Source: Methylocystis sp. (GTDB taxonomy: Bacteria; Pseudomonadota; Alphaproteobacteria; Rhizobiales; Beijerinckiaceae). Taken from it: a stretch of DNA of 64,000 nt. The notes below the pieces were generated by a model, which made no database searches, was not told where the DNA came from, and worked only from the letters and a program-made list of their open reading frames with translations. The stretch covers positions 62,001-126,000 of the forward strand of contig JACOUB010000026.1 of NCBI GenBank assembly GCA_016178015.1, written 5' to 3'. Below, in pieces: positions 45,198 through 54,142 of this stretch (positions are counted from its first letter, which is position 1; each line of letters opens with the position of its first letter). The position numbers and the translations under genes were made by a program.

Positions 45198-47033
45198 ATG
45201 GTTGCAAACGGCAAAACGATAACGGCGGCCAAGATCAACGGCAGAGCCTATCCTATAGTCGATCACACTTTCGATGTGGTGGTTGTTGGCGCCGGCGGCG
45301 CCGGCCTTCGCGCCGTCGTCGGCTGCGCCAAGGCGGGCTTGCGCGCGGCGTGCGTCACCAAGGTGTTTCCGACGCGTTCGCACACCGTGGCGGCGCAAGG
45401 CGGCGTCGCCGCCGCGCTCGCCAACATGGGGCCGGACGATTGGAAATGGCACATGTACGACACCGTCAAGGGCTCCGATTGGCTCGGCGACCAGGATGCG
45501 ATCGAATATTTGTGCCGCAACGCTCCGCAGGCGGTCTATGAACTCGAACATTGGGGCGTGCCGTTTTCGCGCACCGAGGACGGACGCATCTATCAGCGTC
45601 CGTTCGGCGGCATGACCACCGATTTCGGCCAAGGGCCGCCGGCGCAGCGCACCTGCGCCGCCGCCGACCGCACCGGCCATGCGATGTTGCACACCCTCTA
45701 TGGGCAGGCGCTGCGCCACGACGCCGAATTCTTCACCGAATATTTCGCCATCGATCTCATCGTCGACGCCTCCGGACAGGTGCGCGGCGTCATCTGCCTC
45801 AAGATGGACGATGGGACCATTCACCGCTTCCGCGCCGCCCTCACCATGCTCGCCACCGGCGGCTATGGCCGCGCCTATCTGTCGGCGACCTCCGCCCATA
45901 CCTGCACGGGCGACGGCGGCGCCATGGCGCTGCGCGCCGGCCTGCCGCTGCAAGACATGGAGTTCGTGCAGTTCCACCCCACCGGCATCTATGGGGCCGG
46001 CTGCCTCATCACCGAAGGCGCGCGCGGCGAAGGCGGCTATCTGACCAACAGCGAGGGCGAGCGCTTCATGGAGCGCTATGCGCCGTCGGTGAAGGACCTT
46101 GCGCCGCGCGACATGGTGTCGCGCGCCATCACCGTGGAGGTGCGCGAGGGACGCGGCGTCGGCAGGCGCAAGGATCACGCCTATCTGCATCTCGAGCATA
46201 TCGATGCGGCGATCTTGCACGAACGCCTGCCCGGCATCTCCGAGACCGCCAAGATTTTCGCCGGCGTCGACGTGACGCGCCAGCCCATTCCGGTCTTGCC
46301 CACGGTTCATTACAACATGGGCGGCATTCCGACGAACTTCCACGGCGAGGTTCTGACCAAGAAGGGCAAGGACACGGAGGCCGTCGTTCCCGGCCTGATG
46401 GCGATCGGCGAGGCGGCCTGCGTCTCCGTGCACGGCGCCAATCGGTTGGGGTCGAATTCGCTGATCGATATCGTGGTGTTCGGTCGCGCGGCGGCTCTGC
46501 GCGCCGCGGAACTGGTCAAGCCCGGCGAGGCGCAACCGGACCTGCCGGCCGATTCCGCCGATCTCGCCCTGGCGCGGCTCGATCGCTTCCGCTATGCGGC
46601 GGGAAGCGCGTCGACCGCAGAATTGCGGCTGAAGATGCAGCGCAACATGCAGTCGCACTGCGCCGTCTATCGCACCGCCGAGGTGCTCGAAGAGGGCGTC
46701 GCGGCAATTGGCGAGGTGTGGAAGGAGAGCGAGGACGTGAAAATCAGCGATCGTTCGCTCATCTGGAACTCCGATCTCATCGAGACGCTCGAATTCGACA
46801 ATCTCATCGTCCAGGCCGCCGTGACGATCACATCGGCGAGGGACCGCAAGGAATCGCGCGGCGCCCATGCGCGCGAGGATTTCCCCGAGCGCGACGACAA
46901 GAACTGGATGAAGCACACGCTGGCGACGATCGATCCGGCCAACAAGAGCGTTGCGATCGACTACCGCCCGGTGCACAGCTACACCATGACCAAAGAGGTG
47001 AGCTATATCGAGCCGAAGGCGCGGGTGTATTGA
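45198..47033 (+). CDS. sdhA: Succinate dehydrogenase flavoprotein subunit
   Basis: A 611-aa catalytic subunit. The FAD-binding motif is [16 protein letters not shown]. The covalent FAD His lies in [13 protein letters not shown]. Substrate and catalytic residues are in [20 protein letters not shown], and the Arg/His region in [14 protein letters not shown]. The start at 45198 ([15 protein letters not shown]) follows AAAAAGG. The C-terminus [10 protein letters not shown] is canonical. It is separated from sdhB by a 257-bp spacer with a very large inverted repeat. Confidence 0.98.
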   Translation: MVANGKTITAAKINGRAYPIVDHTFDVVVVGAGGAGLRAVVGCAKAGLRAACVTKVFPTRSHTVAAQGGVAAALANMGPDDWKWHMYDTVKGSDWLGDQDAIEYLCRNAPQAVYELEHWGVPFSRTEDGRIYQRPFGGMTTDFGQGPPAQRTCAAADRTGHAMLHTLYGQALRHDAEFFTEYFAIDLIVDASGQVRGVICLKMDDGTIHRFRAALTMLATGGYGRAYLSATSAHTCTGDGGAMALRAGLPLQDMEFVQFHPTGIYGAGCLITEGARGEGGYLTNSEGERFMERYAPSVKDLAPRDMVSRAITVEVREGRGVGRRKDHAYLHLEHIDAAILHERLPGISETAKIFAGVDVTRQPIPVLPTVHYNMGGIPTNFHGEVLTKKGKDTEAVVPGLMAIGEAACVSVHGANRLGSNSLIDIVVFGRAAALRAAELVKPGEAQPDLPADSADLALARLDRFRYAAGSASTAELRLKMQRNMQSHCAVYRTAEVLEEGVAAIGEVWKESEDVKISDRSLIWNSDLIETLEFDNLIVQAAVTITSARDRKESRGAHAREDFPERDDKNWMKHTLATIDPANKSVAIDYRPVHSYTMTKEVSYIEPKARVY

Positions 47034-47053
47034 GGATGAATCTTGTTCACTTT

Positions 47054-47225
47054 GCGCCAATCACCCAGGCCCCTCACCTCACCTCTCCCCGCTCGCGCGG
47101 GGAGAGGAGGCGGCTGGCGTTTCGTCCTCTCGATTTTCGTGACGGAATCCGAATAGGCGCGGCGCCGATGACCCCTCTCCCCGCTTGCGGGGAGAGGTGA
47201 GGTGAGGGGCCTGGGTGATTGGCGC
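47054..47225. repeat. Perfect 39-bp inverted repeat between sdhA and sdhB
   Basis: Arm one is 47054-47092 (starting GCGCCAATCACCCAGGCCCC) and arm two 47187-47225, its exact reverse complement, with 94 bases between. The core belongs to palindrome family 2 seen in the glyQ-mutA gap. As RNA it would form a very stable hairpin within the sdhCDAB transcript. Confidence 0.9.
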
Positions 47226-47290
47226 ACCAAGGAACCAAGCAAACGGCTTCGAGTCAGTCGTTCTGCGCAATCGCAAGCGTTGAGGAAGAA

Positions 47291-48127
47291 ATGGTCGAAT
47301 TCGCACTTCCCAAGAACTCCCGGCCCGTCGCGGGCAAGACTTGGCCCAAGCCCGAGGGCGCGGCCAATCTCAGGGAATATCGCATCTACCGCTGGGACCC
47401 CGAGGAGGGCGGCAATCCGCGCATCGACACGTATTTCGTCGATACGGACGATTGCGGGCCGATGGTGCTCGACGCGATTTTATGGATCAAGAACAAGATC
47501 GATCCGACACTGACCTTCCGCCGCTCCTGCCGCGAGGGCATTTGTGGCTCCTGCGCGATGAACATCGATGGCCTCAACACGCTCTCCTGCACCAAGGGCA
47601 TGGACGAGATCGCGGGCGTCATCAAGCTCTATCCGCTGCCGCATATGGCGGTGGTCAAGGACCTCGTGCCCGACCTCACCGATTTCTATGCGCAGCACGC
47701 GGCGATCGAACCTTGGCTGCAAACCAAGACGCCGGAGCCGGAACAGGAGTGGCTGCAGGCGCCGCAGGATCGCCACAAGCTCGACGGACTTTACGAGTGC
47801 ATCCTGTGCGCCTGCTGCTCGACCGCCTGCCCGAGCTATTGGTGGAATTCCGATCGCTTCCTCGGCCCCGCCGCGCTATTGCAGGCGCATCGCTGGATCG
47901 TCGACTCGCGCGACGAGGCGACGGAGGAGCGAATGGGCTACGTGAACGACGCCTTCCGCCTTTACCGCTGCCACACGATCTTCAACTGCACCAAGGCCTG
48001 CCCGAAGAGCCTCTCGCCGGCCAAGGCCATCGCGGAGATCAAGAACCTGGCGATCGCGCGCGGAGCTGACGCCGGGCGCAAATGTTCTCGAAAAGGTTGC
48101 CATAGCTCGGCCGAACAGGCATTTTAG
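47291..48127 (+). CDS. sdhB: Succinate dehydrogenase iron-sulphur subunit
   Basis: A 278-aa protein. The [2Fe-2S] ligands are in [16 protein letters not shown] and LSCTKG. The [4Fe-4S] and [3Fe-4S] ligands are in [16 protein letters not shown] and [17 protein letters not shown]. The start at 47291 follows GAGGAAGAA. The last 20 residues ([19 protein letters not shown]) are unusual; relatives tend to end soon after AEIKNL with a short basic tail. Fourth gene of the sdh cluster, but set apart by the large inverted repeat. Confidence 0.96.
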   Translation: MVEFALPKNSRPVAGKTWPKPEGAANLREYRIYRWDPEEGGNPRIDTYFVDTDDCGPMVLDAILWIKNKIDPTLTFRRSCREGICGSCAMNIDGLNTLSCTKGMDEIAGVIKLYPLPHMAVVKDLVPDLTDFYAQHAAIEPWLQTKTPEPEQEWLQAPQDRHKLDGLYECILCACCSTACPSYWWNSDRFLGPAALLQAHRWIVDSRDEATEERMGYVNDAFRLYRCHTIFNCTKACPKSLSPAKAIAEIKNLAIARGADAGRKCSRKGCHSSAEQAF

Positions 48128-48157
48128 GGCGGTCTCGAACCATTCGAGGAGCAGTCC

Positions 48158-48535
48158 ATGCGATCGTGCACGCGTTTTTTGATCGTCGCCGCTGTCGTCG
48201 CCGCAGTCCCCGCGTCCGCCGTCTGGGCGCAAGGTTTGTCGGTCGACGTCAAATCGCTCGATCTCCCCGACGCCGTTGCGAAGCCGGCGAAAAAGAACGG
48301 CGCGGCCAAGGCGCAGACGGGCGCGACGAACGCCGGGGGCGCCAAGGCGGAGAAGGGCGGCAAATCCGGCGATCGCAAATCCGGCGATCGCCAGTTCGGC
48401 GAGCTCGAAGGCTGGTCGCCGGGCAAGTCTCCGCCGGGCGACAAGACCGATGAAGCGGAGAGCCCTTCTGACCGTCAGAAGACTCCCCTCAGCCTGTCGC
48501 CGAACGGCGGCATGGCGATCGGCCTGCCGTTCTGA
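48158..48535 (+). CDS. Small secreted protein, Lys/Gly-rich
   Basis: A 125-aa protein with a signal peptide (FLIVAAVVAAVPASAVWA-QG). The mature part is SVDVKSLDLPDAV followed by Lys/Ala/Gly-rich low-complexity sequence with a GDRKSGDR repeat. It ends SLSPNGGMAIGLPF, a conserved-looking terminus. No Cys. Function is unknown. It lies between sdhB and asd with short gaps on the same strand. Confidence 0.7.
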   Translation: MRSCTRFLIVAAVVAAVPASAVWAQGLSVDVKSLDLPDAVAKPAKKNGAAKAQTGATNAGGAKAEKGGKSGDRKSGDRQFGELEGWSPGKSPPGDKTDEAESPSDRQKTPLSLSPNGGMAIGLPF

Positions 48536-48600
48536 CCGTCGGCGCGTCGATCTTTCGCAGTTATCAGCCGGCCGCTCGTCGAGGGCGGAGGGAGTCATTC

Positions 48601-49635
48601 ATGGGTTACAAGGTCGCCGTCGTGGGCGCCACGGGCAGCGTGGGCCGCGAAATGCTCGATATTCTCGCCGAGCGACTTTTTCCGGTTTCGGAAGTCGTCG
48701 CGCTCGCGTCGTCGCGCTCGATCGGCGTGGAGGTCTCGTTCGGCGACAAGACGCTCAAATGCCGAAATCTTGAGACGTATGACTTCTCGGGCGCCGACAT
48801 TTGCCTGATGTCGGCCGGCGCCGCCGTCGCCAAGGAGTGGGCGCCGAGGATCGGCGCGCAAGGCTGCGTCGTCATCGACAACTCCTCCGCCTGGCGCATG
48901 GACCCGGACGTGCCGCTCGTCGTGCCCGAGGTGAACGCCGCCGCCGCCGCGGGCTTTGCCAAGAAGCACATCATCGCCAATCCGAACTGTTCGACCGCGC
49001 AGCTCGTGGTGGCGTTAAAACCCTTGCACGACGCCGCCAAAATCCGGCGCGTCGTGGTGTCGACCTATCAATCGGCGTCGGGCGCCGGCAAGGCGGGCAT
49101 GGACGAACTGTTCGCCCAGACCAGGTCCGTATTCGTCTCCGATCCGGTGGCGGCGAAGAAATTTCCCAAGCGCCTCGCCTTCAATCTCATTCCGCAAATC
49201 GACAGCTTCATGGAGGACGGCTTCACCAGGGAAGAGTGGAAGATGGTCGTCGAGACCAAAAAGATCCTCGATCCCAAGATCAAGCTCGTGGCGACGTGCG
49301 TGCGCGTGCCGGTGTTCATCGGCCATAGCGAGGCGGTCAACATTGAGTTCGAGCGGCCGCTGTCCGCCGAACAGGCGCGCGCCATCTTGCGCGAGGCCCC
49401 GGGCGTGCTGGTGGTGGACAAGCATGAGCCCGGCGGCTACGTCACGCCGCATGAGGCGGCCGGCGAGGACGCCACCTATGTCTCGCGCATTCGCGACGAT
49501 CCGACCGTCGACAACGGCCTCGTGCTGTGGTGCGTTGCCGACAATCTGCGCAAGGGCGCGGCGCTCAACGCCGTGCAGATCGCCGAAACGCTGGTCAATC
49601 GCAAACTGCTCAGCCCCAAGCAGAAGGCGGCGTAA
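48601..49635 (+). CDS. asd: Aspartate-semialdehyde dehydrogenase
   Basis: A 344-aa enzyme that reduces aspartyl phosphate to aspartate semialdehyde for lysine, diaminopimelate, threonine and methionine. NADP binding is in VAVVGATGSVGREML. The catalytic Cys is in IIANPNCSTAQLV. Substrate Arg/His motifs are in TCVRVPVFIGHSEAVNIE. Normal length; single gene. Confidence 0.97.
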   Translation: MGYKVAVVGATGSVGREMLDILAERLFPVSEVVALASSRSIGVEVSFGDKTLKCRNLETYDFSGADICLMSAGAAVAKEWAPRIGAQGCVVIDNSSAWRMDPDVPLVVPEVNAAAAAGFAKKHIIANPNCSTAQLVVALKPLHDAAKIRRVVVSTYQSASGAGKAGMDELFAQTRSVFVSDPVAAKKFPKRLAFNLIPQIDSFMEDGFTREEWKMVVETKKILDPKIKLVATCVRVPVFIGHSEAVNIEFERPLSAEQARAILREAPGVLVVDKHEPGGYVTPHEAAGEDATYVSRIRDDPTVDNGLVLWCVADNLRKGAALNAVQIAETLVNRKLLSPKQKAA

Positions 49636-49763
49636 GGCGCGGCGGGCGCGGTTTCGCGGCGGGCGTCAATTCGCCCCATTCGGCGCAAACGATGCCCTCG
49701 CAAACAAGCGTCCTCGATTCGCGGATAGAATGCCGGCCCGAACCGGATTGGAGCCCCAGCATC

Positions 49764-50600
49764 GTGAAAAAATCGCCACTCGCCGCGTTGACGCTGTCGA
49801 TCGCTGTTTCGCTCGCGGCGCCAGCTTGCGCGCAAGACGGCGCTCAACCGGCCGTTCAGCCGGCAGCCGCGCCGCCGACGCATCCGGCGAAGCCGCGCGC
49901 CGCCAAGCTCCCCGCCGCCAAGCTCCCCGCCGCCAAGCCCGCCGCCGCCAAGCCCGCCGCCGCCAAGCCAAGTGGCGGCGCGAGCAAACCGGCGGCGGCC
50001 GGCGGCAAGACGGCTTCGCCAAAGCCGGCCGGCCGCGCGCCGGCGCAACCCGCCTATATCGATCCAGCCGAAGCAATCCGGCGCGCCGACGCCTTCTTCA
50101 ATTCATCGCCGACGCTCATCGCCGATTTCGTGCAGATCGGCGCGGACGGAAGACGTGCGGAGGGCAAGCTGCAAGTGCAGAGGCCGGGACGGCTGCGCTT
50201 CGAATACGCGCGCCCGGCGACGATGGAGATCGTCTCCGACGGCGTAGTGGTCGCTGTCCGCGACCACAAGCTCAATACGCAAGACCTCTATTTCGTCAGC
50301 CAGACGCCTCTGAAATTCTTGCTCAACGAGAAAATCGACATAGAAAGAGACCTCAAGGTGGTGGATGTCGTCACCGACGATTCGGGAACGACGATCGCCG
50401 TCGACGACAGCACGACCTTCGGGGGCACGTCGCACATCAAGCTGATTTTCGACTCGAAGAACTTCACGCTCAAGCAATGGCAGGTCACGGATCCGCAGGG
50501 CTATGACACGCTGGTTTCGCTGTTCAACATCAATCGTTCTCCCAAGTCCAACGGCGGTCTGTTCAAGGTCGATCAGCAACGCACGTCCGATCCGAATTGA
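49764..50600 (+). CDS. lolA: Outer-membrane lipoprotein carrier protein LolA-like
   Basis: A 278-aa periplasmic protein. The signal peptide (SPLAALTLSIAVSLAAPACA-QD) follows a GTG start at 49764 with GGAG upstream. A Pro/Ala/Lys linker of about 70 residues has KLPAA/KPAAA repeats. The LolA beta-barrel follows: FNSSPTLIADFVQIGADGRR, GKLQVQRPGRLRFEYARP and FDSKNFTLKQWQVTDPQGYD. LolA ferries lipoproteins from LolCDE to the outer membrane. The repetitive linker is longer than usual. In-frame Met codons upstream would place the signal peptide internally. Confidence 0.88.
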   Translation: MKKSPLAALTLSIAVSLAAPACAQDGAQPAVQPAAAPPTHPAKPRAAKLPAAKLPAAKPAAAKPAAAKPSGGASKPAAAGGKTASPKPAGRAPAQPAYIDPAEAIRRADAFFNSSPTLIADFVQIGADGRRAEGKLQVQRPGRLRFEYARPATMEIVSDGVVVAVRDHKLNTQDLYFVSQTPLKFLLNEKIDIERDLKVVDVVTDDSGTTIAVDDSTTFGGTSHIKLIFDSKNFTLKQWQVTDPQGYDTLVSLFNINRSPKSNGGLFKVDQQRTSDPN

Positions 50601-50690
50601 TCCTGGCGGCGCGCGCTGCGTCATTTCCCGCGTCGCAAGGCATTCCCGGCGTCGACATCGACGCCGACCGGCAACCCAGAACCTTTTGCA

Positions 50691-52415
50691 ATGACCGCGA
50701 TCCCCAAACCGCAATGGCCGCTGTTTCGGTCCCTGCGGCACAGCAAAGGCCGCAATTGGCGTTATGATCTCGTCGCCGGACTGACGCTGGCGGCCATCGC
50801 CATCCCCGAACAAATGGCCACGGCGCGGCTCGGCGGCTTCCCGCCGCAGCTCGGTTTCTGGGCCTTCGTCGCCGGGTCGATCGCCTTCGCCGCCTTCGGC
50901 GCCAGCCGCTTTCTGTCGGCCGGCGCCGACTCGACCATCGTGCCGATCTTCGCCGGCGCGCTCGCGCTGACCGCCGCGGTCGGGTCGCCCCACTATGCGT
51001 CGCTCGCAGCGGTCCTTGCCGTGCTGGTCGGCGCGATATTGATCGCCGGCGGCATTTTTCGCGCCGGCTGGGTCGCGGATCTCCTCTCCCTGCCGGTGAC
51101 CACCGGTTTTCTCGCCGGCGTCTCCGTGCACATCGTCGTCTCGCAACTGCCGGCGCTGCTCGGCCTGAACGGCGTCGAGGGCGATGTGGTCGATCGCCTC
51201 GGCGCAATCGCCGCCGGCGTCGGCCAGACGAATTTTTCGACGCTCGCCATCGGACTGTTCTGTCTTGCGACGATCGTCGTCGGCGAAAAGATCAGCTCCC
51301 GGATTCCCGGCGCTCTGATCGCGCTCGTCCTGGCGACGTTCGCCGTTCGCGCCCTCGATCTCGAACAGCGCGGCGTCGCCGTCCTCGGCGCCGTCTCCGC
51401 CGAACTGCCGCGCCCGATCATTCCAGCGATCGCGCTCGCCGATCTGTCGCAGCTCACGGCGCTCGCCGTGATCGTCGCGGCCGTCGTCATGGTGCAGACG
51501 GCGGCCACATCGCGCTCGTTCACTGCCGGGCCCGACGATGCGCCCGATGTCCATCGGGACTTTCTCGGGGTCGGCGTCGGCAGCGTTGTCGCCGGCTTGG
51601 TCGGCGCGTTTCCCGTCAACGCCAGCCCGCCGCGCACCGCGATCGTCGTCGAAACGGGCGGCAAGACGCAAATCGCCGGCCTTGTCGCCGCGTTCATCGT
51701 CGCGACGCTGGCGTTCTTCGGCGCGGCGCTGCTCGAGCAGGTTCCCAACGCCGCTTTGGCCGGCGTTCTGATGTTCATCGCGGGACGAATTTTCCGAGTG
51801 CGCGTCATTCTCGACATCCATCGCAAGACGCGCGCGGAGTTCACTCTGGTCGTCGTGACGATCTTGGCCGTGGTTTTCCTGCCCGTTCAGACCGGCGTCG
51901 GGCTCGCCATCGTTCTTTCGCTGGCGCATGGCATGTGGACGACGACGCGCACGCGCCTGATCGTCTTCGAACGCGTGCCCGGAACGACCGTCTGGTGGCC
52001 GGAAAGCTCCAGGGTCCGCGGCGAAACGCTGGCGGGCGTGCTGGTCGTCGCCTTTCAGGCGCCGCTGTCCTTTCTCAACGCCTATCAGTTTCAGCATGAT
52101 GTCTTGAGCGCCATCGGGCGCGCCGACCAGAAGTTGAAACTGGTCGTGCTGGAGGCCGGAAGCATCGTCGAGATCGATTTTAGCGCCGCGCAGGTTCTCG
52201 CCGAGATCATCGCGCGCTGCCGCGCGCTCGGCATCGATTTCGCCATCGCGCGTCTCGAATCATTGCGTGCGCAAACGGCGCTGGAGAATTTCTGCGTCAT
52301 GAAGGAACTGGGCGAGGGGCGGCTGTTCCAGAGCGTCGATCAGGCGACGCGCGCGCTGGCGGCGGGCGCCGAGGTCCGGAGCGAGCCCAGCGCAACCAAT
52401 GATTCGCCGGAATGA
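50691..52415 (+). CDS. SulP family anion transporter with STAS domain
   Basis: A 574-aa inner-membrane protein. The transmembrane part (about 20-430) contains the SulP signature YDLVAGLTLAAIAIPEQMA and FLSAGADSTIVPIFAGAL. The cytoplasmic STAS domain (about 440-550) includes LKLVVLEAGSIVEIDFSAAQ and a C-terminal regulatory tail. Members carry sulphate, bicarbonate or dicarboxylates; the substrate cannot be told here. Single gene. Confidence 0.92.
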   Translation: MTAIPKPQWPLFRSLRHSKGRNWRYDLVAGLTLAAIAIPEQMATARLGGFPPQLGFWAFVAGSIAFAAFGASRFLSAGADSTIVPIFAGALALTAAVGSPHYASLAAVLAVLVGAILIAGGIFRAGWVADLLSLPVTTGFLAGVSVHIVVSQLPALLGLNGVEGDVVDRLGAIAAGVGQTNFSTLAIGLFCLATIVVGEKISSRIPGALIALVLATFAVRALDLEQRGVAVLGAVSAELPRPIIPAIALADLSQLTALAVIVAAVVMVQTAATSRSFTAGPDDAPDVHRDFLGVGVGSVVAGLVGAFPVNASPPRTAIVVETGGKTQIAGLVAAFIVATLAFFGAALLEQVPNAALAGVLMFIAGRIFRVRVILDIHRKTRAEFTLVVVTILAVVFLPVQTGVGLAIVLSLAHGMWTTTRTRLIVFERVPGTTVWWPESSRVRGETLAGVLVVAFQAPLSFLNAYQFQHDVLSAIGRADQKLKLVVLEAGSIVEIDFSAAQVLAEIIARCRALGIDFAIARLESLRAQTALENFCVMKELGEGRLFQSVDQATRALAAGAEVRSEPSATNDSPE

Positions 52416-52432
52416 CGACTGTTCGGTCGCGC

Positions 52433-52538
52433 CTAGAGTCTTTCCGTGTTTCGTTGAAACGCCGAAAGACTCTATGTTCTTGTTTTGACGCGTTTTCTTC
52501 GCCGAACCGGCGTCCACTTCGGCGGGAAACGCTCTAGG
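52433..52538. repeat. Two-hairpin dispersed repeat, copy 2
   Basis: A second copy of 7388-7494 in the same orientation. Hairpin one is AGAGTCTTTCCGTGTTTC with GAAACGCCGAAAGACTCT, and hairpin two is GCGTTTTC...GCCGAA with TTCGGC...GGAAACGC. It starts 18 bp after the SulP stop and could terminate that transcript. Confidence 0.85.
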
Positions 52539-53123
52539 TGTTGGCGATGCGAAGGAATTAGCCCGGATTTTTTACGACAAGACATCGTCGTCGGGATGAG
52601 CGTTGCACGCCAGCATCCAGGCAGAGGCGGGGCTCTTACGACGGCGATTGTCAACAGGCGCGTCGCCGATCCCGCCACCGCTTCAGCAAGCGGGAGTTCG
52701 CCGCCGCTATTTGTCGGTCCGCGGCCAGTTTGAGATGACCCTTTGCCTCGCTTTCGTCGAATTCTGCGTTCCAATGACACGTTGGATGTTTTATGTGGAT
52801 CGCCGCGGATGCGTGAGGGCGAGGCGGCGCCTGTCCTCGCGCGGGTTGGGAGGCTATGATAATTTGCGGCGTCTGAGCTTTGGAGCGCATCCCGATCGCA
52901 TGGAATCAGGCGATCGATAAGGATTCGCTCAAAATCAAAGAGTTGGAGCAGGTCCTGGTCGAAAAAGTCTCTCAACTTCTTCGGGACCTGCTCGAGTATC
53001 CGCCATCGTTGAACCGTGAGTCGCAAAGCGACGCGCGGTCTAGCGATGATAAGCGGATACGGCGAAGGAAACGACGGATCGGGAAGCATTGATTCCCGAT
53101 ACGAGCTTGCAGAGGAGTTGTTG
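52539..53123. other. Intergenic region before the antiterminator gene
   Basis: 585 bp with no supportable gene. The composition is mixed. A TATGATAAT sequence at about 52854-52862 is a possible -10 region for the second polysaccharide locus, but no convincing -35 was found. The stretch 52885-53000 (GATCGATAAGGATTCGCTC, then GAGTTGGAGCAGGTCC) looks like a dispersed rhizobial intergenic repeat, though no second copy is present in the window. Confidence 0.4.
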
Positions 53124-53693
53124 GTGCATTTTCCGAAACCCGTGTCGCTCAACAAGGAACCGTGGACGCGGCGCCGCTGTGATTTGGTCGTGACCGAGAC
53201 GGCGCGGTGGTATGTCGTGCGTTCGCTTCCACGCGACGAGACGAGGGCGGAATCACAATTGCTCGCGCAAGGATTTCGCATCTTTTTACCGCGTGTGAAC
53301 AAGACGGTCAGACACGCGCGAAAGATGCGCACTGTCATTGTTCCTGTCTTTCCTACTTACATGTTCGCCGTTCTCGACCTGCAAAAGGATCGCTGGCGGT
53401 CGGTCAATGGCACGTTCGGCGTGGCGAGCTTGATCATGGCGGGGGAGCGCCCCGAGCCGGTTCCGCACGGCGTCGTCGAACAGTTGCTTGATTACACGGA
53501 CGAGGCAGGCATTGCGCGATTTGAACGCAATCTGCGCGAAGGCCAAGCGATCCGCGTCACCATGGGCCCATTCGCGCGGGTGCTCGGCCGCTTGGAGCGA
53601 CTGGACGCCAATGGGCGGGTGCGCGTGCTGCTTGACATCATGGGCGGCAAAGTCCCCGCCCTGCTCGACCGCTCGGCGCTCGAAGCGGCGTAG
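53124..53693 (+). CDS. NusG-paralogue antiterminator, RfaH/UpxY-like
   Basis: A 189-aa protein with the NGN domain (ARWYVVRSLPRDETRAESQL, PRVNKTVRHARKMRTVIVPV, FPTYMFAVLD) and a C-terminal KOW domain (GQAIRVTMGPFARVLGRLER). It is a specialised paralogue rather than housekeeping NusG, because it stands alone before a polysaccharide operon and is not next to secE or ribosomal protein genes. Such proteins load onto RNA polymerase at a leader signal and suppress Rho-dependent termination in long surface-polysaccharide operons. GTG 53124 has AGAGGAG correctly spaced; an ATG at 53046 is possible. An ops-like site follows its stop by 75 bp. Confidence 0.88.
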   Translation: MHFPKPVSLNKEPWTRRRCDLVVTETARWYVVRSLPRDETRAESQLLAQGFRIFLPRVNKTVRHARKMRTVIVPVFPTYMFAVLDLQKDRWRSVNGTFGVASLIMAGERPEPVPHGVVEQLLDYTDEAGIARFERNLREGQAIRVTMGPFARVLGRLERLDANGRVRVLLDIMGGKVPALLDRSALEAA

Positions 53694-53739
53694 AACAAAG
53701 GCTCCGCGCTGCTGGCGCGGCGCCATCGATCATGCACGA

Positions 53740-53789
53740 CGGGCGAAACGCAACGTTTCACCCGAACGGCGGTAGCGTGGCTTGGCGCG
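53740..53789 (+). promoter_or_regulatory. Hairpin followed by an ops-like element in the polysaccharide leader
   Basis: 53740-53764 is an 11-bp stem with one mismatch around a CAA loop (CGGGCGAAACG, then CGTTTCACCCG). Four bases later 53768-53779 reads GGCGGTAGCGTG, identical to the ops core of enterobacterial JUMPstart sequences that recruits RfaH, continuing GCTTGGCGCG. It sits in the 449-bp non-coding leader (53694-54142) between the RfaH-like gene and the first sugar gene. The rest of the leader has a weak inverted pair CTTCGGC/GCCGAAG (53978-53984, 54010-54016) and no gene. Confidence 0.65.
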
Positions 53790-54142
53790 CGGCGCGGCGC
53801 AGGCGAGGCAGGCAACTCTTCCGCTCTCCCGTCGCAAACGCGACATCGCGGACAGGCAAGATCTTAGGATGCCGGCGAGGGGCGATAGATGGGCGTTATC
53901 GCACGTCCAGTTGTTATGCATCGATCGTCCGCGCCGGCCTCGGCGTTTCCGGGTCACGACCACGTCCCCTGCGGAAACTTCGGCCGCCCGCAAAACTGAG
54001 AAAAAAACAGCCGAAGCCTCGGATCGCGTCGGTTAGGCACGAGGCTAATAGGACAACATCGCGCCCTTCTCCGTAACGCTCCCTTTTGGCAATCGCATTG
54101 CGCAATATCCGGTCTTCATCGCAGGATTGACTGAACTCTTAA

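Noticed and set aside
45551-47200. 549-codon plus-strand frame overlapping sdhA
   Set aside because: Extremely Arg-rich, lies in another frame of an unambiguous SdhA, and has no ribosome site.
50103-52097. 664-codon minus-strand frame opposite lolA and the SulP gene
   Set aside because: Asp/Arg/Gly-rich shadow of two well-supported genes.
52472-53338. 288-codon minus-strand frame over the gap before the antiterminator gene
   Set aside because: It crosses a dispersed repeat and the start of the antiterminator gene, with no recognisable domain or start signal.
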